Program-made: the position numbers and the translations under genes
Origin: Streptacidiphilus melanogenes
GTDB lineage: Bacteria; Actinomycetota; Actinomycetes; Streptomycetales; Streptomycetaceae
Direction: 5' to 3'
Assembly: GCF_000787835.1 (NCBI RefSeq)
Contig: NZ_BBPP01000009.1
Coordinates: forward strand, 1 to 64,000
Length of the DNA: 64,000 bases
Notes under the pieces: model-generated
Database searches by the model: none
What the model was told of the DNA's origin: nothing
Seen by the model: the letters and a program-made list of their open reading frames with translations, nothing else
Part shown: positions 39,557 to 46,803 of the stretch, one piece after another
Position numbering within the stretch: the stretch's first letter is position 1
Layout of the letters: each line of letters opens with the position of its first letter

Positions 39557-40242
39557 CGCGCGGCCCGCACGATCGACGCGCGCACGGCGTCGAGCGCGCC
39601 ATCGGGGAAGTCGACGGCCCCGCCCAGCGCGGCAGCGGCGATCTCGGCCTCGGCGCTCTCCTCGATCGCCATCACGAGCAGGGCGGCCGCGGCCGGGTCG
39701 GGCCCGAACACCAGCAGACCGTGGTTGGCCAGCAGCACCGCCGACGTGGTCGGGTGGGAGTGCAGGGCCTCGGTGATGCCGCTGATCGCGGCGTCGGAGC
39801 CGCGCGGCGCCCAGGGCACCACGGGCACGGGCTCCGCCTGCCCGAAGCGCAGCATCGGCTCGGTCCGGCACGGCAGCGGGCGGTGCGCCGCGGCGAACGC
39901 GGTGGCCGCGGGCGAGTGGGTGTGGATCACCGCGCCGACGGGCGGTCGTTCCCGGTAGACGATGCCGTGCATCGCCACGATCTCAGCGGCCGACGTCTGC
40001 AACTTCCCCTCAAGGACCTGCCCCTCGCGGTCCACGACCGCGACCTGCTCGGGCCGCAGGCCGCGCACGAAGCCCGGCGTCAGCAGGAACCGGTCCTCGT
40101 CGAGGCGGGCGCTGAGGTTGGCGTGCCCGGAGTGGGCCATCACCCCGGCCTCGAACAACTGCCGGACGGCCTCGACGATCTGACCGGCCCGCGCCACGCG
40201 GGTCCCGGCGTGGCTATCGGCCTCGAACTCAGTGGTCACCAT
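39553..40242 (-). CDS. Class II aldolase/adducin family protein
   Basis: 229 residues with AGGGAGACC before the ATG. VMAHSGHANLSARLDEDRFL binds phosphate or carboxylate; VIHTHSPAATAFAAAHR carries two metal-binding His and LLANHGLLVFG a third; AEAEIAAAALGG ends the domain. Members cleave or epimerise sugar phosphates (fuculose, ribulose) or act on 3-oxo-4-phosphate acids, with a divalent metal. The Glu usually acting in the active site is plausibly in PCRTEPMLRFGQ. Divergent from a MerR-family gene with an operator between, so probably induced by its substrate. Confidence 0.92.
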   Translation of the reverse strand: MVTTEFEADSHAGTRVARAGQIVEAVRQLFEAGVMAHSGHANLSARLDEDRFLLTPGFVRGLRPEQVAVVDREGQVLEGKLQTSAAEIVAMHGIVYRERPPVGAVIHTHSPAATAFAAAHRPLPCRTEPMLRFGQAEPVPVVPWAPRGSDAAISGITEALHSHPTTSAVLLANHGLLVFGPDPAAAALLVMAIEESAEAEIAAAALGGAVDFPDGALDAVRASIVRAAR

Positions 40243-40303
40243 GGTCTCCCTGGCTCGGTCGGCGGCTCGGATCGCCGCCGCATCGTTCGGAGTCCATCGG
40301 ACA

Positions 40304-40323
40304 ACTTAAACTCAGGTTCAAGT
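40304..40323 (+). promoter_or_regulatory. MerR-type operator between the aldolase and MerR genes
   Basis: ACTTAAAC (40304-40311) and GTTCAAGT (40316-40323) form an inverted repeat with one mismatch and a 4-base centre, TCAG. The length and AC-TT...AA-GT ends match MerR-family sites, which lie in the spacer between -35 and -10. Confidence 0.65.
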
Positions 40324-40349
40324 CAAACGCCCATGCCAGGAGGACGCAC

Positions 40350-40748
40350 GTGCGCATGACGATCGGCCGGCTCGCCGCGATCACCGGGGTACCGGCGTCG
40401 GCGATCCGCTACTGGGAGCGGCACGGCCTGCTGCCGGAGCCCGAGCGCCGCAGCGGCAAGCGGCGCTACCCGCCGGAGGCCGCCGAGCGGATCATCCTGC
40501 TGCGCAAGTGCCAGCGAGCCGGGCTGACCCTGGCCGAGATCGGCGAGTTCCAGCAGGAGAAGGCACGCCGCGAGGAGATGGTCCGCGCCAAGATCACCGA
40601 GGTCGACCAACGCCTGGTCGACCTCGGCCACGCCCGCCAGTTCCTCGTCCACGCCCTCGAATGCAGCAAGCCGGACATCCTGGCCTGCCCCACGTTCGCG
40701 CAGCAGATGGAGGCCTGGCAGGCGCAGACCACCGACCCCGGGCCTTGA
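40350..40748 (+). CDS. MerR-family transcriptional regulator
   Basis: 132 residues. The N-terminal winged helix is TIGRLAAITGVPASAIRYWE and RHGLLPEPERRSGKRRYPPE; the dimerisation helix follows (ILLRKCQRAGLTLAEIGEFQ). The C-terminal end has ECSKPDILACPTF with two Cys about 8 residues apart, as in metal- or redox-sensing members of the SoxR/CadR type; which signal it senses is not clear. Divergent from the class II aldolase gene over a MerR-like operator, it is probably its regulator. The start may alternatively be the ATG at 40356. Confidence 0.9.
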   Translation: MRMTIGRLAAITGVPASAIRYWERHGLLPEPERRSGKRRYPPEAAERIILLRKCQRAGLTLAEIGEFQQEKARREEMVRAKITEVDQRLVDLGHARQFLVHALECSKPDILACPTFAQQMEAWQAQTTDPGP

Positions 40749-41078
40749 CCCCGCCAGCCTCGGACGCTTCGGGCAAGCAGTCGGCGGACGTCATGGCTTC
40801 CGCCGCCCGCACCTCAGTCCCGGATGCCCACACCTGTTCCCCATCCCCGGGCCGCCACCGCCGCATCGACGCGGGACGACATGACCTGTTCGCTGCGTGC
40901 GTGGACGCCCACCCTGCCCGGACCTGGAGCTGGTCGACCAGAGGGTCGCTGACCGCCTTTCATGCCGGCGACAGGCCTGGTCATCGACCACGGCACCGAT
41001 GCGCTGTGTACTCACAGGTCGAGAGCCAGCGGCAGGCGTTCCATCGCCAGACTCGTCAAACGCAGGTCAGGAACAGGG
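40749..41078. other. Gene-poor region, 330 bases
   Basis: Between the merR stop and the TfoX-like gene. No open frame here has convincing codon use or a family, and no hairpin or repeat stands out. Confidence 0.5.
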
Positions 41079-41408
41079 CTACTTGGACGGCAGGCCCGAC
41101 GCGAACGAGCAGCCCTGGTCGATCCAGTCTGCAAGGGCGTCGTCCTCGGACAACGCGGGCGCCTCCACGACGACCCAGCCGCGCATCGGGCGCCCGGTGA
41201 AGTCGAACAGCCGCGTCCCGGTCCGCGCCAGGGCCGCATCGGTGGAGTCGGGGCCCACCCTGACGATCATCTCGTCGCCGATCACGCCTACGGCCAGGTT
41301 GCCCCTGTAAAGGAAGGACAACCCGCCGAACATCCGCTTCTCGGTGACGGCCGGATCCGTCCCAAGTCGGGCACGGATTCGCTCCGCCAGTCCTTCGTCG
41401 AAGGCCAT
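41079..41408 (-). CDS. TfoX/Sxy N-terminal-domain protein
   Basis: 109 residues from the ATG at 41408, with AGAGGACACCG upstream. MAFDEGLAERIRARLGTDPA, VTEKRMFGGLSFLYRGNLAV and DEMIVRVGPDSTDAALARTG are the TfoX N-terminal fold; FTGRPMRGWVVV and DDALADWIDQGCSFASGLPS follow. The family was named for competence regulators, but short single-domain copies like this occur widely and have no established role. The frame further upstream is not conserved. Confidence 0.85.
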   Translation of the reverse strand: MAFDEGLAERIRARLGTDPAVTEKRMFGGLSFLYRGNLAVGVIGDEMIVRVGPDSTDAALARTGTRLFDFTGRPMRGWVVVEAPALSEDDALADWIDQGCSFASGLPSK

Positions 41409-41723
41409 CGGTGTCCTCTCACTCCCACTCATGTCGCGCCTGGTGCAACGGGCCCCGAAGATCCCGAGCAACGGTGAGCGCACATTGCGCCCCCGCACTC
41501 CAGCGTCCGTCGGCAACACCCAGCTCGCACGTCGTCCCCGCACCCGATGGCGTCTCAATCTGGCGGCACCGTGTCAGCCCGCACAGCCGAGCCGGCCCGG
41601 TCAGGCATGCTGACGTTCAGGGCTCACTGAAGCCTCGCCGATGAGCGTCAGCGCTCTTCCGGTCTGACGCTCCGTTGGGTCGCTGGGAGCCGAAGTTCCT
41701 GGGGGGATCCCCGCGGGACTGGG
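41409..41723. other. Gene-poor region, 315 bases
   Basis: I see no supported gene. The frames are short and Arg/Pro/Ser-rich. It probably holds the promoter of the TfoX-like gene (minus strand). Confidence 0.5.
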
Positions 41724-42020
41724 CTACTCGGTCACTACGTTGAATGCCTCGTAGATCGTCGGTTGGCCCATGGGCATTCCGGCGGCCCGCATCAGCGGGG
41801 CGAGTTTCTCTCCGAATTTCTGGAACGCCTCTTCGGACTCCCAGACGTCCGTCACGATCCACCCCGTGGGGCTGGGCCCGGCGGCGTGGGAGATCAGGCC
41901 GGGCACCGGCCAGTCGTTTCGCTTCCGCACCAGGCCGCGTCCGCCGGTCATCTCGTTGGTGACCTGCTCATATTGCGCCTGGGTCCCGCCGGGGATGTCG
42001 AAGACGATGATGATTGCCAT
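41724..42020 (-). CDS. Small dimeric-alpha/beta-barrel-like protein
   Basis: 98 residues from the ATG at 42020 (MAIIIVFDIPGGTQAQYEQV). GLISHAAGPSPTGWIVTDVWESEEAFQKFGEKLAPLM is the shape of antibiotic-biosynthesis-monooxygenase-like (ABM) dimeric barrels, where a single small domain binds a substrate between subunits. The upstream DNA is unusually AT-rich (42018-42032). Function unknown; an ABM-like fold is inferred from pattern. Confidence 0.78.
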   Translation of the reverse strand: MAIIIVFDIPGGTQAQYEQVTNEMTGGRGLVRKRNDWPVPGLISHAAGPSPTGWIVTDVWESEEAFQKFGEKLAPLMRAAGMPMGQPTIYEAFNVVTE

Positions 42021-42336
42021 GATTAAAATCCACTTCGATGGTGTGCCGCGACTGGGCTTTGCGTAACTCAGTGGATCAGGGCACGGATCAGGTCGCTCGG
42101 ACGACGCGGCCATTCGGCCGCGCCTTTTCAGGCGATGCCCGGCGCGTGACCCGTCAGGCCGCTCGCGAGCAGGCCCTCGGGTGAATCCCGGGCTCGCGTT
42201 GCGTCTCCCTGTCCGGTGACGTCGGCCACCTTCCGGCGGCAAAGGTGACGGATTGTCAGGCTGGTGACGCCACGGCAGACCAGACGGGCTCCTGTGGCCC
42301 GTTCCTGCCGCTCATGAGTCGTGCGAAGATCACGAC
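42021..42336. other. Gene-poor region, 316 bases
   Basis: Several overlapping frames but none with family features. The first 20 bases upstream of the ABM-like gene (GATTAAAATCC) are AT-rich and probably carry its promoter. Confidence 0.45.
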
Positions 42337-42733
42337 TTGGCAGTCGCATCGGGGAGTAGGGGACTTGGGTACCTGGGGGGTCTGGCGCCACCGTTCGAAC
42401 TGAGCGCGTGGTTCGGGTGGCGGTCGGTACTGATGGAGCCGGACGGGCTGGTCTGGCCGGAGCCGGGACAACGGGTCCACATCCCGTACGAGGAGCTCGC
42501 CGGGGTCTTCGTGGAGCGGCGGCTGCGAATCGAGGTGGGCGCCGGGCAGTCCCACGGCCGCATGGACTTCCAGATCGGTGGCCCGGGAGCGAAGATCCAG
42601 GCGTTCGCGGACGACCGACGAGCCGGACGAGTCGCAGGCCTTTCTGGACTACGGCACCGAGCACAGCCTCGCGTTCATCCTGCAGCCCCACCGCCACCGG
42701 CGCCCTTGCTGCGGCCGAGCCAGGGGCACGTAA
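42337..42733 (+). pseudogene. Frameshifted hypothetical gene
   Basis: Frame 1 has LSAWFGWRSVLMEPDGLVWP, EPGQRVHIPYEELAGVFVER and GRMDFQIGGPGAKIQAFA, which has good codon use. From about 42610 the coding signal moves one frame to TDEPDESQAFLDYGTEHSLA, then FILQPHRHRR and a stop at 42731-42733. A single +1 shift near 42607-42612 would join them into one protein of about 130 residues. Family unknown. Either a broken gene or an assembly indel. Confidence 0.55.
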
Positions 42734-42796
42734 TCTCGTCTGCGCCGCCCACTGTCACGGGCCCCGAGGTCAGGTCACGACCTCGGGACCCGGATG

Positions 42797-43000
42797 TCAC
42801 TGACCCTGCTCCGTCACAGGCGGCCTACGGCGGCCAGCGACGGCAACGCTACTCCCGGCGAGCAGGTAGACGATGGACTCGATGGCCTTGCTCTGCTCGA
42901 TGCCGAAGTCCGGGTGGACCAGGTAGAGCACGATCACGACCACGATGACCACCGTCGGCCACGACGGCGGGAGCAACTGGGTCTCGGGCTTTGCCTTCAC
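42797..43000 (-). CDS. Small membrane protein, 67 residues
   Basis: A GTG at 43000 with a strong AAGGAGAACC. One hydrophobic helix (WPTVVIVVVIVLYLVHPDFG) and a second moderately hydrophobic stretch (VYLLAGSSVAVAG), then RRRPPVTEQGQ. The ribosome-binding site and hydrophobic pattern support a real gene. No family recognised. Confidence 0.6.
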   Translation of the reverse strand: MKAKPETQLLPPSWPTVVIVVVIVLYLVHPDFGIEQSKAIESIVYLLAGSSVAVAGRRRPPVTEQGQ

Positions 43001-43170
43001 GGTTCTCCTTCAACGCACTCACGGATGTGTGGTGGGTTGTCGGGGCCGCTCCGGTGCAGCTCGGTCGATCTCCAGCGGTATCCGCGAGATCAGACGAGAC
43101 CGGCCCCGACTCGATGTAGATCTTCGGCCCAACGGGGGGTGCTCGGCCGAAGATCAAGAGAGGGGAGCCG

Positions 43171-43434
43171 ATGACGACCAGTCAACGGGATCTGCCCTTT
43201 CTGATCGGTGCCAAGCCCGACGGAGACCACGTCACGCATCACCGTGCGCAGCGACCCTCACCGGGCTCGAACTCGGATGTGACCACTCGATTCTTCTCCA
43301 TCCAACCGGCCGAAGTGTCAACTTCCGCCAGTTCGCTCGAGAGACTTCATCCGCCGCCCAGGACCGGGACGGCTCCACCAGGCGAGGCCACGCAGGATCA
43401 TCCGACTCGGACGCTACTGAGCTTGAACCCGTGA
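43171..43434 (+). CDS. Doubtful small ORF
   Basis: 87 residues with GAGGGGAGCCG upstream of the ATG, starting MTTSQRDLPFLIGAKPDGDH. The later part is Ser/Pro/Thr-rich without a recognisable domain, and the frame-usage signal weakens after about 30 codons. It may be a remnant or spurious. The surrounding 43001-43484 has no better candidate. Confidence 0.25.
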   Translation: MTTSQRDLPFLIGAKPDGDHVTHHRAQRPSPGSNSDVTTRFFSIQPAEVSTSASSLERLHPPPRTGTAPPGEATQDHPTRTLLSLNP

Positions 43435-43484
43435 TGTCGGCTGCCTTCGGGTCATGACCGGAGATCTGGGTGGATGAGTGAGCC

Positions 43485-43919
43485 CTACCAAGCCGGGCGT
43501 GGATCCTGGCGCTCGGTGCGGAATCCGGGCGGAATGGTCGTTTCCGTTCGCCACAGCAGGCCCGGGTCAGCTGGGTACTCCTCAGTGGTCGGCGCTGGAG
43601 GGTGTAGACGCCTATGGCCAGGAAGTGGCACCTCGGTCAGCACGCCCTCTTGGATCATCCACAGCCCAAAGCAGTCATCTTCCTCGTCATGGATGAGTAC
43701 CTGCACGCTCGCAGGTTCCGGCCACGCCAGCGACTCCAGCTGTCGAAACAGGCCGGATCGCGGACGTACATGGTTGAACTCGATCACCCACCCGTCGACA
43801 ACCGGGTGGAGCCGCTCGAAGCGGCCATGCCAGGCACGCGAGTCATCCGGCCGTGTCAGGGGTTCCATCACCTCGTCCGCGTACCGTGCCAGCACGATGA
43901 CCTCAGCGATTCTGCTCAT
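43485..43919 (-). CDS. Hypothetical protein
   Basis: 144 residues from the ATG at 43919 (MSRIAEVIVLARYADEVMEP). The frame is open upstream to 44003. Features: RFERLHPVVDGWVIEFNHVR, LESLAWPEPASVQVLIHDEE and DDCFGLWMIQEGVLTEVPLPG. No signal peptide or membrane helix. The pattern resembles small immunity-like or housekeeping proteins of actinomycetes, but I do not recognise the family. Confidence 0.6.
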   Translation of the reverse strand: MSRIAEVIVLARYADEVMEPLTRPDDSRAWHGRFERLHPVVDGWVIEFNHVRPRSGLFRQLESLAWPEPASVQVLIHDEEDDCFGLWMIQEGVLTEVPLPGHRRLHPPAPTTEEYPADPGLLWRTETTIPPGFRTERQDPRPAW

Positions 43920-44345
43920 GCCGAAGTATCTGCGCACTCCGTGGGTCGGCGACAATCGAATTCCAGGTCCGACCGAGGTGACGGTGCATCTTTGACCGCT
44001 CACGGTGCGGTGGATCGGACTCGGCTTCGCCTTCAGCGAGCTCTACTCCGTGCTCACCCGGGCCTGGCAGGCCCGGCCCGGCATCAGCCCGGCGATCAGC
44101 AGAACGTCTTGACCCTCATCCGGATGAGCGCGCAGTTCGCGCCCCCGGCACGCTGGGCCGCGTGGTTCGTGCGGCTGGCCGTCAGGTCTGACCACCAGGC
44201 CACTCAAAGCAGCAAGGCCGCTCGCAGGAACAAGGTGCCGGTGGCCCTGTCGACCTGTCAGGCGCCCAGGCGCGCCTGCGGTCGACACCATATGGATTGT
44301 GCTCGAATTGAATGGTGGGCCAGGTGGATTCCGGAAAGGGAAATC
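43920..44345. other. Possible gene remnant
   Basis: 426 bases with no intact gene. A short stretch near 44012-44120 reads IGLGFAFSELYSVLTRAWQA then stops, and near 44128 a second stretch reads RMSAQFAPPARWAAWFVRLA. These look like disconnected pieces of a decayed gene. The last 60 bases are AT-rich and probably hold the promoter of the glycine-rich protein. Confidence 0.4.
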
Positions 44346-45101
44346 ATGGTCGAGCATGCGACGGAGACCACGACCGCTCCCGATGAAGGCTCCGGCGAGT
44401 GGATCGCACCCCCGGATGCCAAGTGGGCGGAGTTCGAGGTGTGTGGCGGTCAAGGCGGCCACGGGGTTGACACCTCTGGCTCGGCGGGCTGGGGCGGTGG
44501 CGTCAAGGCGGTCGTGCCGGTCCGGCCGGGCGACCGCCTGACCCCCGTCGTGGCCCGCTGGAACAACGGCCGGGCAGGGGGGCACGGGTATACCAACGGC
44601 GGCAACGGCGGTGACAACGCCAGTGGCAGCACCGGACACGGTGGTGGGGGTGGTGGCGGGTCTTCGGCCGTGTTGCGCAACGGCGAGCCGGTCATCGTGG
44701 CCGGTGGGGGCGGTGGTGCGGGCGGCGGCGGTCTCACTGCGAAAGGCGGTGGCGGAGGGGACGGCGGCGATCCGCCCAAGGCCGGCACCAGTGGGCAGAC
44801 GATGCCCGACGGGCAGGGCGGCGTCGGCGGGCCCGGGGCGCCGACGCGATGGAAGCAGCAAAACGGCAGAAGCGGCGAGGGCGCCAGCAAACTCGGAGCC
44901 GGTGGCGGAGGCGGTGGCGGCGCCGGCTACGCCCCGGACGGCCACGGCGGAGGGGGCGGGGGCGATGCCGGCACCTACAGCTCAGCCGGAGGCGGAGGGG
45001 GCGCAGGCGCCTCCTGGGTCGTCGACGGTGCCTCTAAAAAGATCACCAAGGCCTGGCACGGAGAAAGCGGAAGCGTGAAGTTCATCGCGTGGCACAAGTA
45101 G
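44346..45101 (+). CDS. Glycine-rich repeat protein
   Basis: 251 residues from the ATG at 44346; GGAAAGGGAAATC is upstream. After an acidic start (TETTTAPDEGSGEWIAPPDA) most of the protein is Gly-rich with runs of four to eight Gly separated by short motifs (NGGNGGDNASGSTGHGG, VIVAGGGGGAGGGG, GAGYAPDG). The end is polar: KKITKAWHGESGSVKFIAWH. The periodic VIVAGGGGG-type layout is that of Gly_rich domains found in phage tail and bacterial surface proteins. No signal peptide is visible. Lower-quality neighbours and a possible phage-like composition suggest acquired DNA. Function unknown. Confidence 0.75.
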   Translation: MVEHATETTTAPDEGSGEWIAPPDAKWAEFEVCGGQGGHGVDTSGSAGWGGGVKAVVPVRPGDRLTPVVARWNNGRAGGHGYTNGGNGGDNASGSTGHGGGGGGGSSAVLRNGEPVIVAGGGGGAGGGGLTAKGGGGGDGGDPPKAGTSGQTMPDGQGGVGGPGAPTRWKQQNGRSGEGASKLGAGGGGGGGAGYAPDGHGGGGGGDAGTYSSAGGGGGAGASWVVDGASKKITKAWHGESGSVKFIAWHK

Positions 45102-45595
45102 CGCCGGGCAGACCCTGACGCTCACCGCGTTCCCTTCCCGCCTGTGAGTGCTTGGCCGTTGGGGCAGACCGGGCGGACCGCAAAGCGCCCGCGTGCCCGA
45201 GGTGAGCACGGGGCCCTGGTGCTTGGGCGCTGTCGGTGGGTCAGCCGGAGTTGGTCTCCCGGCCGTCCGAAGCAGTGCTGCACCCGTCGGTGAGGTGGGC
45301 GCCGACGACGGCGAGCCGGACCCGAGGGGTGAGCAGCCGGGCGATCCGGGCGAGTCGCTCGCCGGTGTGGGCAGGGGCCGATGGATCTCGGCCGCGGCCG
45401 CAAGGCTGCAGCCCGGCGCGGAAGAGCAAGATCCCCACGGGCACTGATTGCCAAGGTGTTGGCTTCGTCGGGCGGAGCAGACCGACAAGTCGGCAGGCGC
45501 GGCAGAGCGGGCGCCCCCGTCGAGGACCGTCGCGGATCAGTCACGCTACCGCCGGTCGGGAGGGCTGAGTCTTCTCCTCTGCCCGCGCTGGGTTG
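45102..45595. other. Gene-poor region, 494 bases
   Basis: Between the glycine-rich gene and the regulator gene. Open frames on both strands lack start signals and families. No clear hairpin or repeat was found. Confidence 0.5.
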
Positions 45596-46597
45596 TTACA
45601 GCCACCCTCGGCGGATCGCCTGGGCGCCGGCCTGGAAGCGGCTGGTGGCGCCGAGGCGGGCCAGCAGGTCCGTGATCCGGCGTCGCAACGTGCGCTCGCT
45701 GACGCCCAGTTGGCGGCCGATCGCGTCGTCCTTCAGGCCCGCGTGCAGCAGGTGCAGCAGCGCGCGCTCGGCCTCGGTGAGATCGGGATGCGCCTCGGCC
45801 GTCTCGTGTGCATCGGCGGAGAAGACGGGGGTGGCCTGCTGCCAGCTCGCCTCGAAGAGTTCGACGAGGGCGTCGCACAGCCGGGAGCGGTGCACCAGGG
45901 CCGCGATGCTGCGCGTTCCCGCGCTGCTGGTGCTGAGGGGGATGACCGCGTCGCGGCGGTCGATGACGACCATCTTCAGCGGGACGCGCGGCAGCACGCG
46001 GGAGAGTTCACCGGCGACGACGAGGTCGCGCAGCAGCGCCGCACGCTCGGGGATCGCCAGGACCTCGCTCGCGTACACCGCGCGCACCCGGACGCCGCGG
46101 GCCAGCAGTTCGCGCTCGACGCGCGAGGCGGTGGCGTCCGGGGTGACATAGGGCGGGGTGTCGAAGGCGAGGACCTCCTCCTTCGCCCCGGCGAGCAGTT
46201 CGGCCAGGCTCGCCGTGATCGCCGCCGGTCCCTCGACGACCTCCACCAGGCGCAGCGGGTCGCTGCGCAGCATGCGCTCGTGGTACTCGGCGGCGTAGGT
46301 CTCCACCGCCGCAGCCGTGCGCTCCAGTTCCAGGCGCTTGGCGTGGATCAGGGTCGTCAGACCCACCCGCGGGTCGACCGCGTGGTACCGGCCCGGGCGC
46401 CCGGCCTCGACGAAGGCGAGGTCGAGGGCGAGGAGCGCGTCGAGCGCGCGGCGGACCCGCTGCTCGCCGACACCGAGCAGCGCGGCCAACTCCGCCACGC
46501 CGGTCGGCGAGTGCGCCACGAGGCACCGGTAGACCTCCTCCACCTGGTCGTCCAGCCCCACCGAACCCAGCATCGCGGCACCCGTTCCTCTGACCAT
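45596..46597 (-). CDS. TrmB/LuxR-type transcriptional regulator
   Basis: 333 residues from the ATG at 46597 (GAGGGTGGACGC upstream). An N-terminal TrmB winged helix (EVYRCLVAHSPTGVAELAAL, LGVGEQRVRRALDALLALDL) is followed by a PLD-like sensing domain (KEEVLAFDTPPYVT, VRVRAVYASEVLAIPERAAL, LKMVVIDRRDAVIPLSTSSA) and a C-terminal LuxR helix-turn-helix (LTEAERALLHLLHAGLKDDA, IGRQLGVSERTLRRRITDLL). This architecture is common in actinobacteria beside secreted peptidase genes. It is divergent from the sedolisin fusion over a 206-base region with a large palindrome. Confidence 0.92.
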   Translation of the reverse strand: MVRGTGAAMLGSVGLDDQVEEVYRCLVAHSPTGVAELAALLGVGEQRVRRALDALLALDLAFVEAGRPGRYHAVDPRVGLTTLIHAKRLELERTAAAVETYAAEYHERMLRSDPLRLVEVVEGPAAITASLAELLAGAKEEVLAFDTPPYVTPDATASRVERELLARGVRVRAVYASEVLAIPERAALLRDLVVAGELSRVLPRVPLKMVVIDRRDAVIPLSTSSAGTRSIAALVHRSRLCDALVELFEASWQQATPVFSADAHETAEAHPDLTEAERALLHLLHAGLKDDAIGRQLGVSERTLRRRITDLLARLGATSRFQAGAQAIRRGWL

Positions 46598-46633
46598 GCG
46601 TCCACCCTCGCGGACCGAACCCCGCGATCCTAT

Positions 46634-46664
46634 GGCCGGGACCGGCAGCTGACCGGTTCCGGCC
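46634..46664. promoter_or_regulatory. Palindrome between the TrmB/LuxR regulator and the sedolisin fusion
   Basis: GGCCGGGACCGG (46634-46645) and CCGGTTCCGGCC (46653-46664) pair with one mismatch across the 7-base spacer CAGCTGA. It lies 36 bases upstream of the regulator start. It could be the regulator's operator or a hairpin in its leader. Confidence 0.5.
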
Positions 46665-46803
46665 GTCACCAGACCTCCCGGAGCCGCTCGGATCGCTGGG
46701 AGAGTGCAACAACTCCGCGCGGCGTCGCTCCGAGTCCGACTCGGCGTGGCCGCCGACGCGGTCCGACGAGGCCGCGCCTCCTGAGACGAAGTGACGGACA
46801 CCC

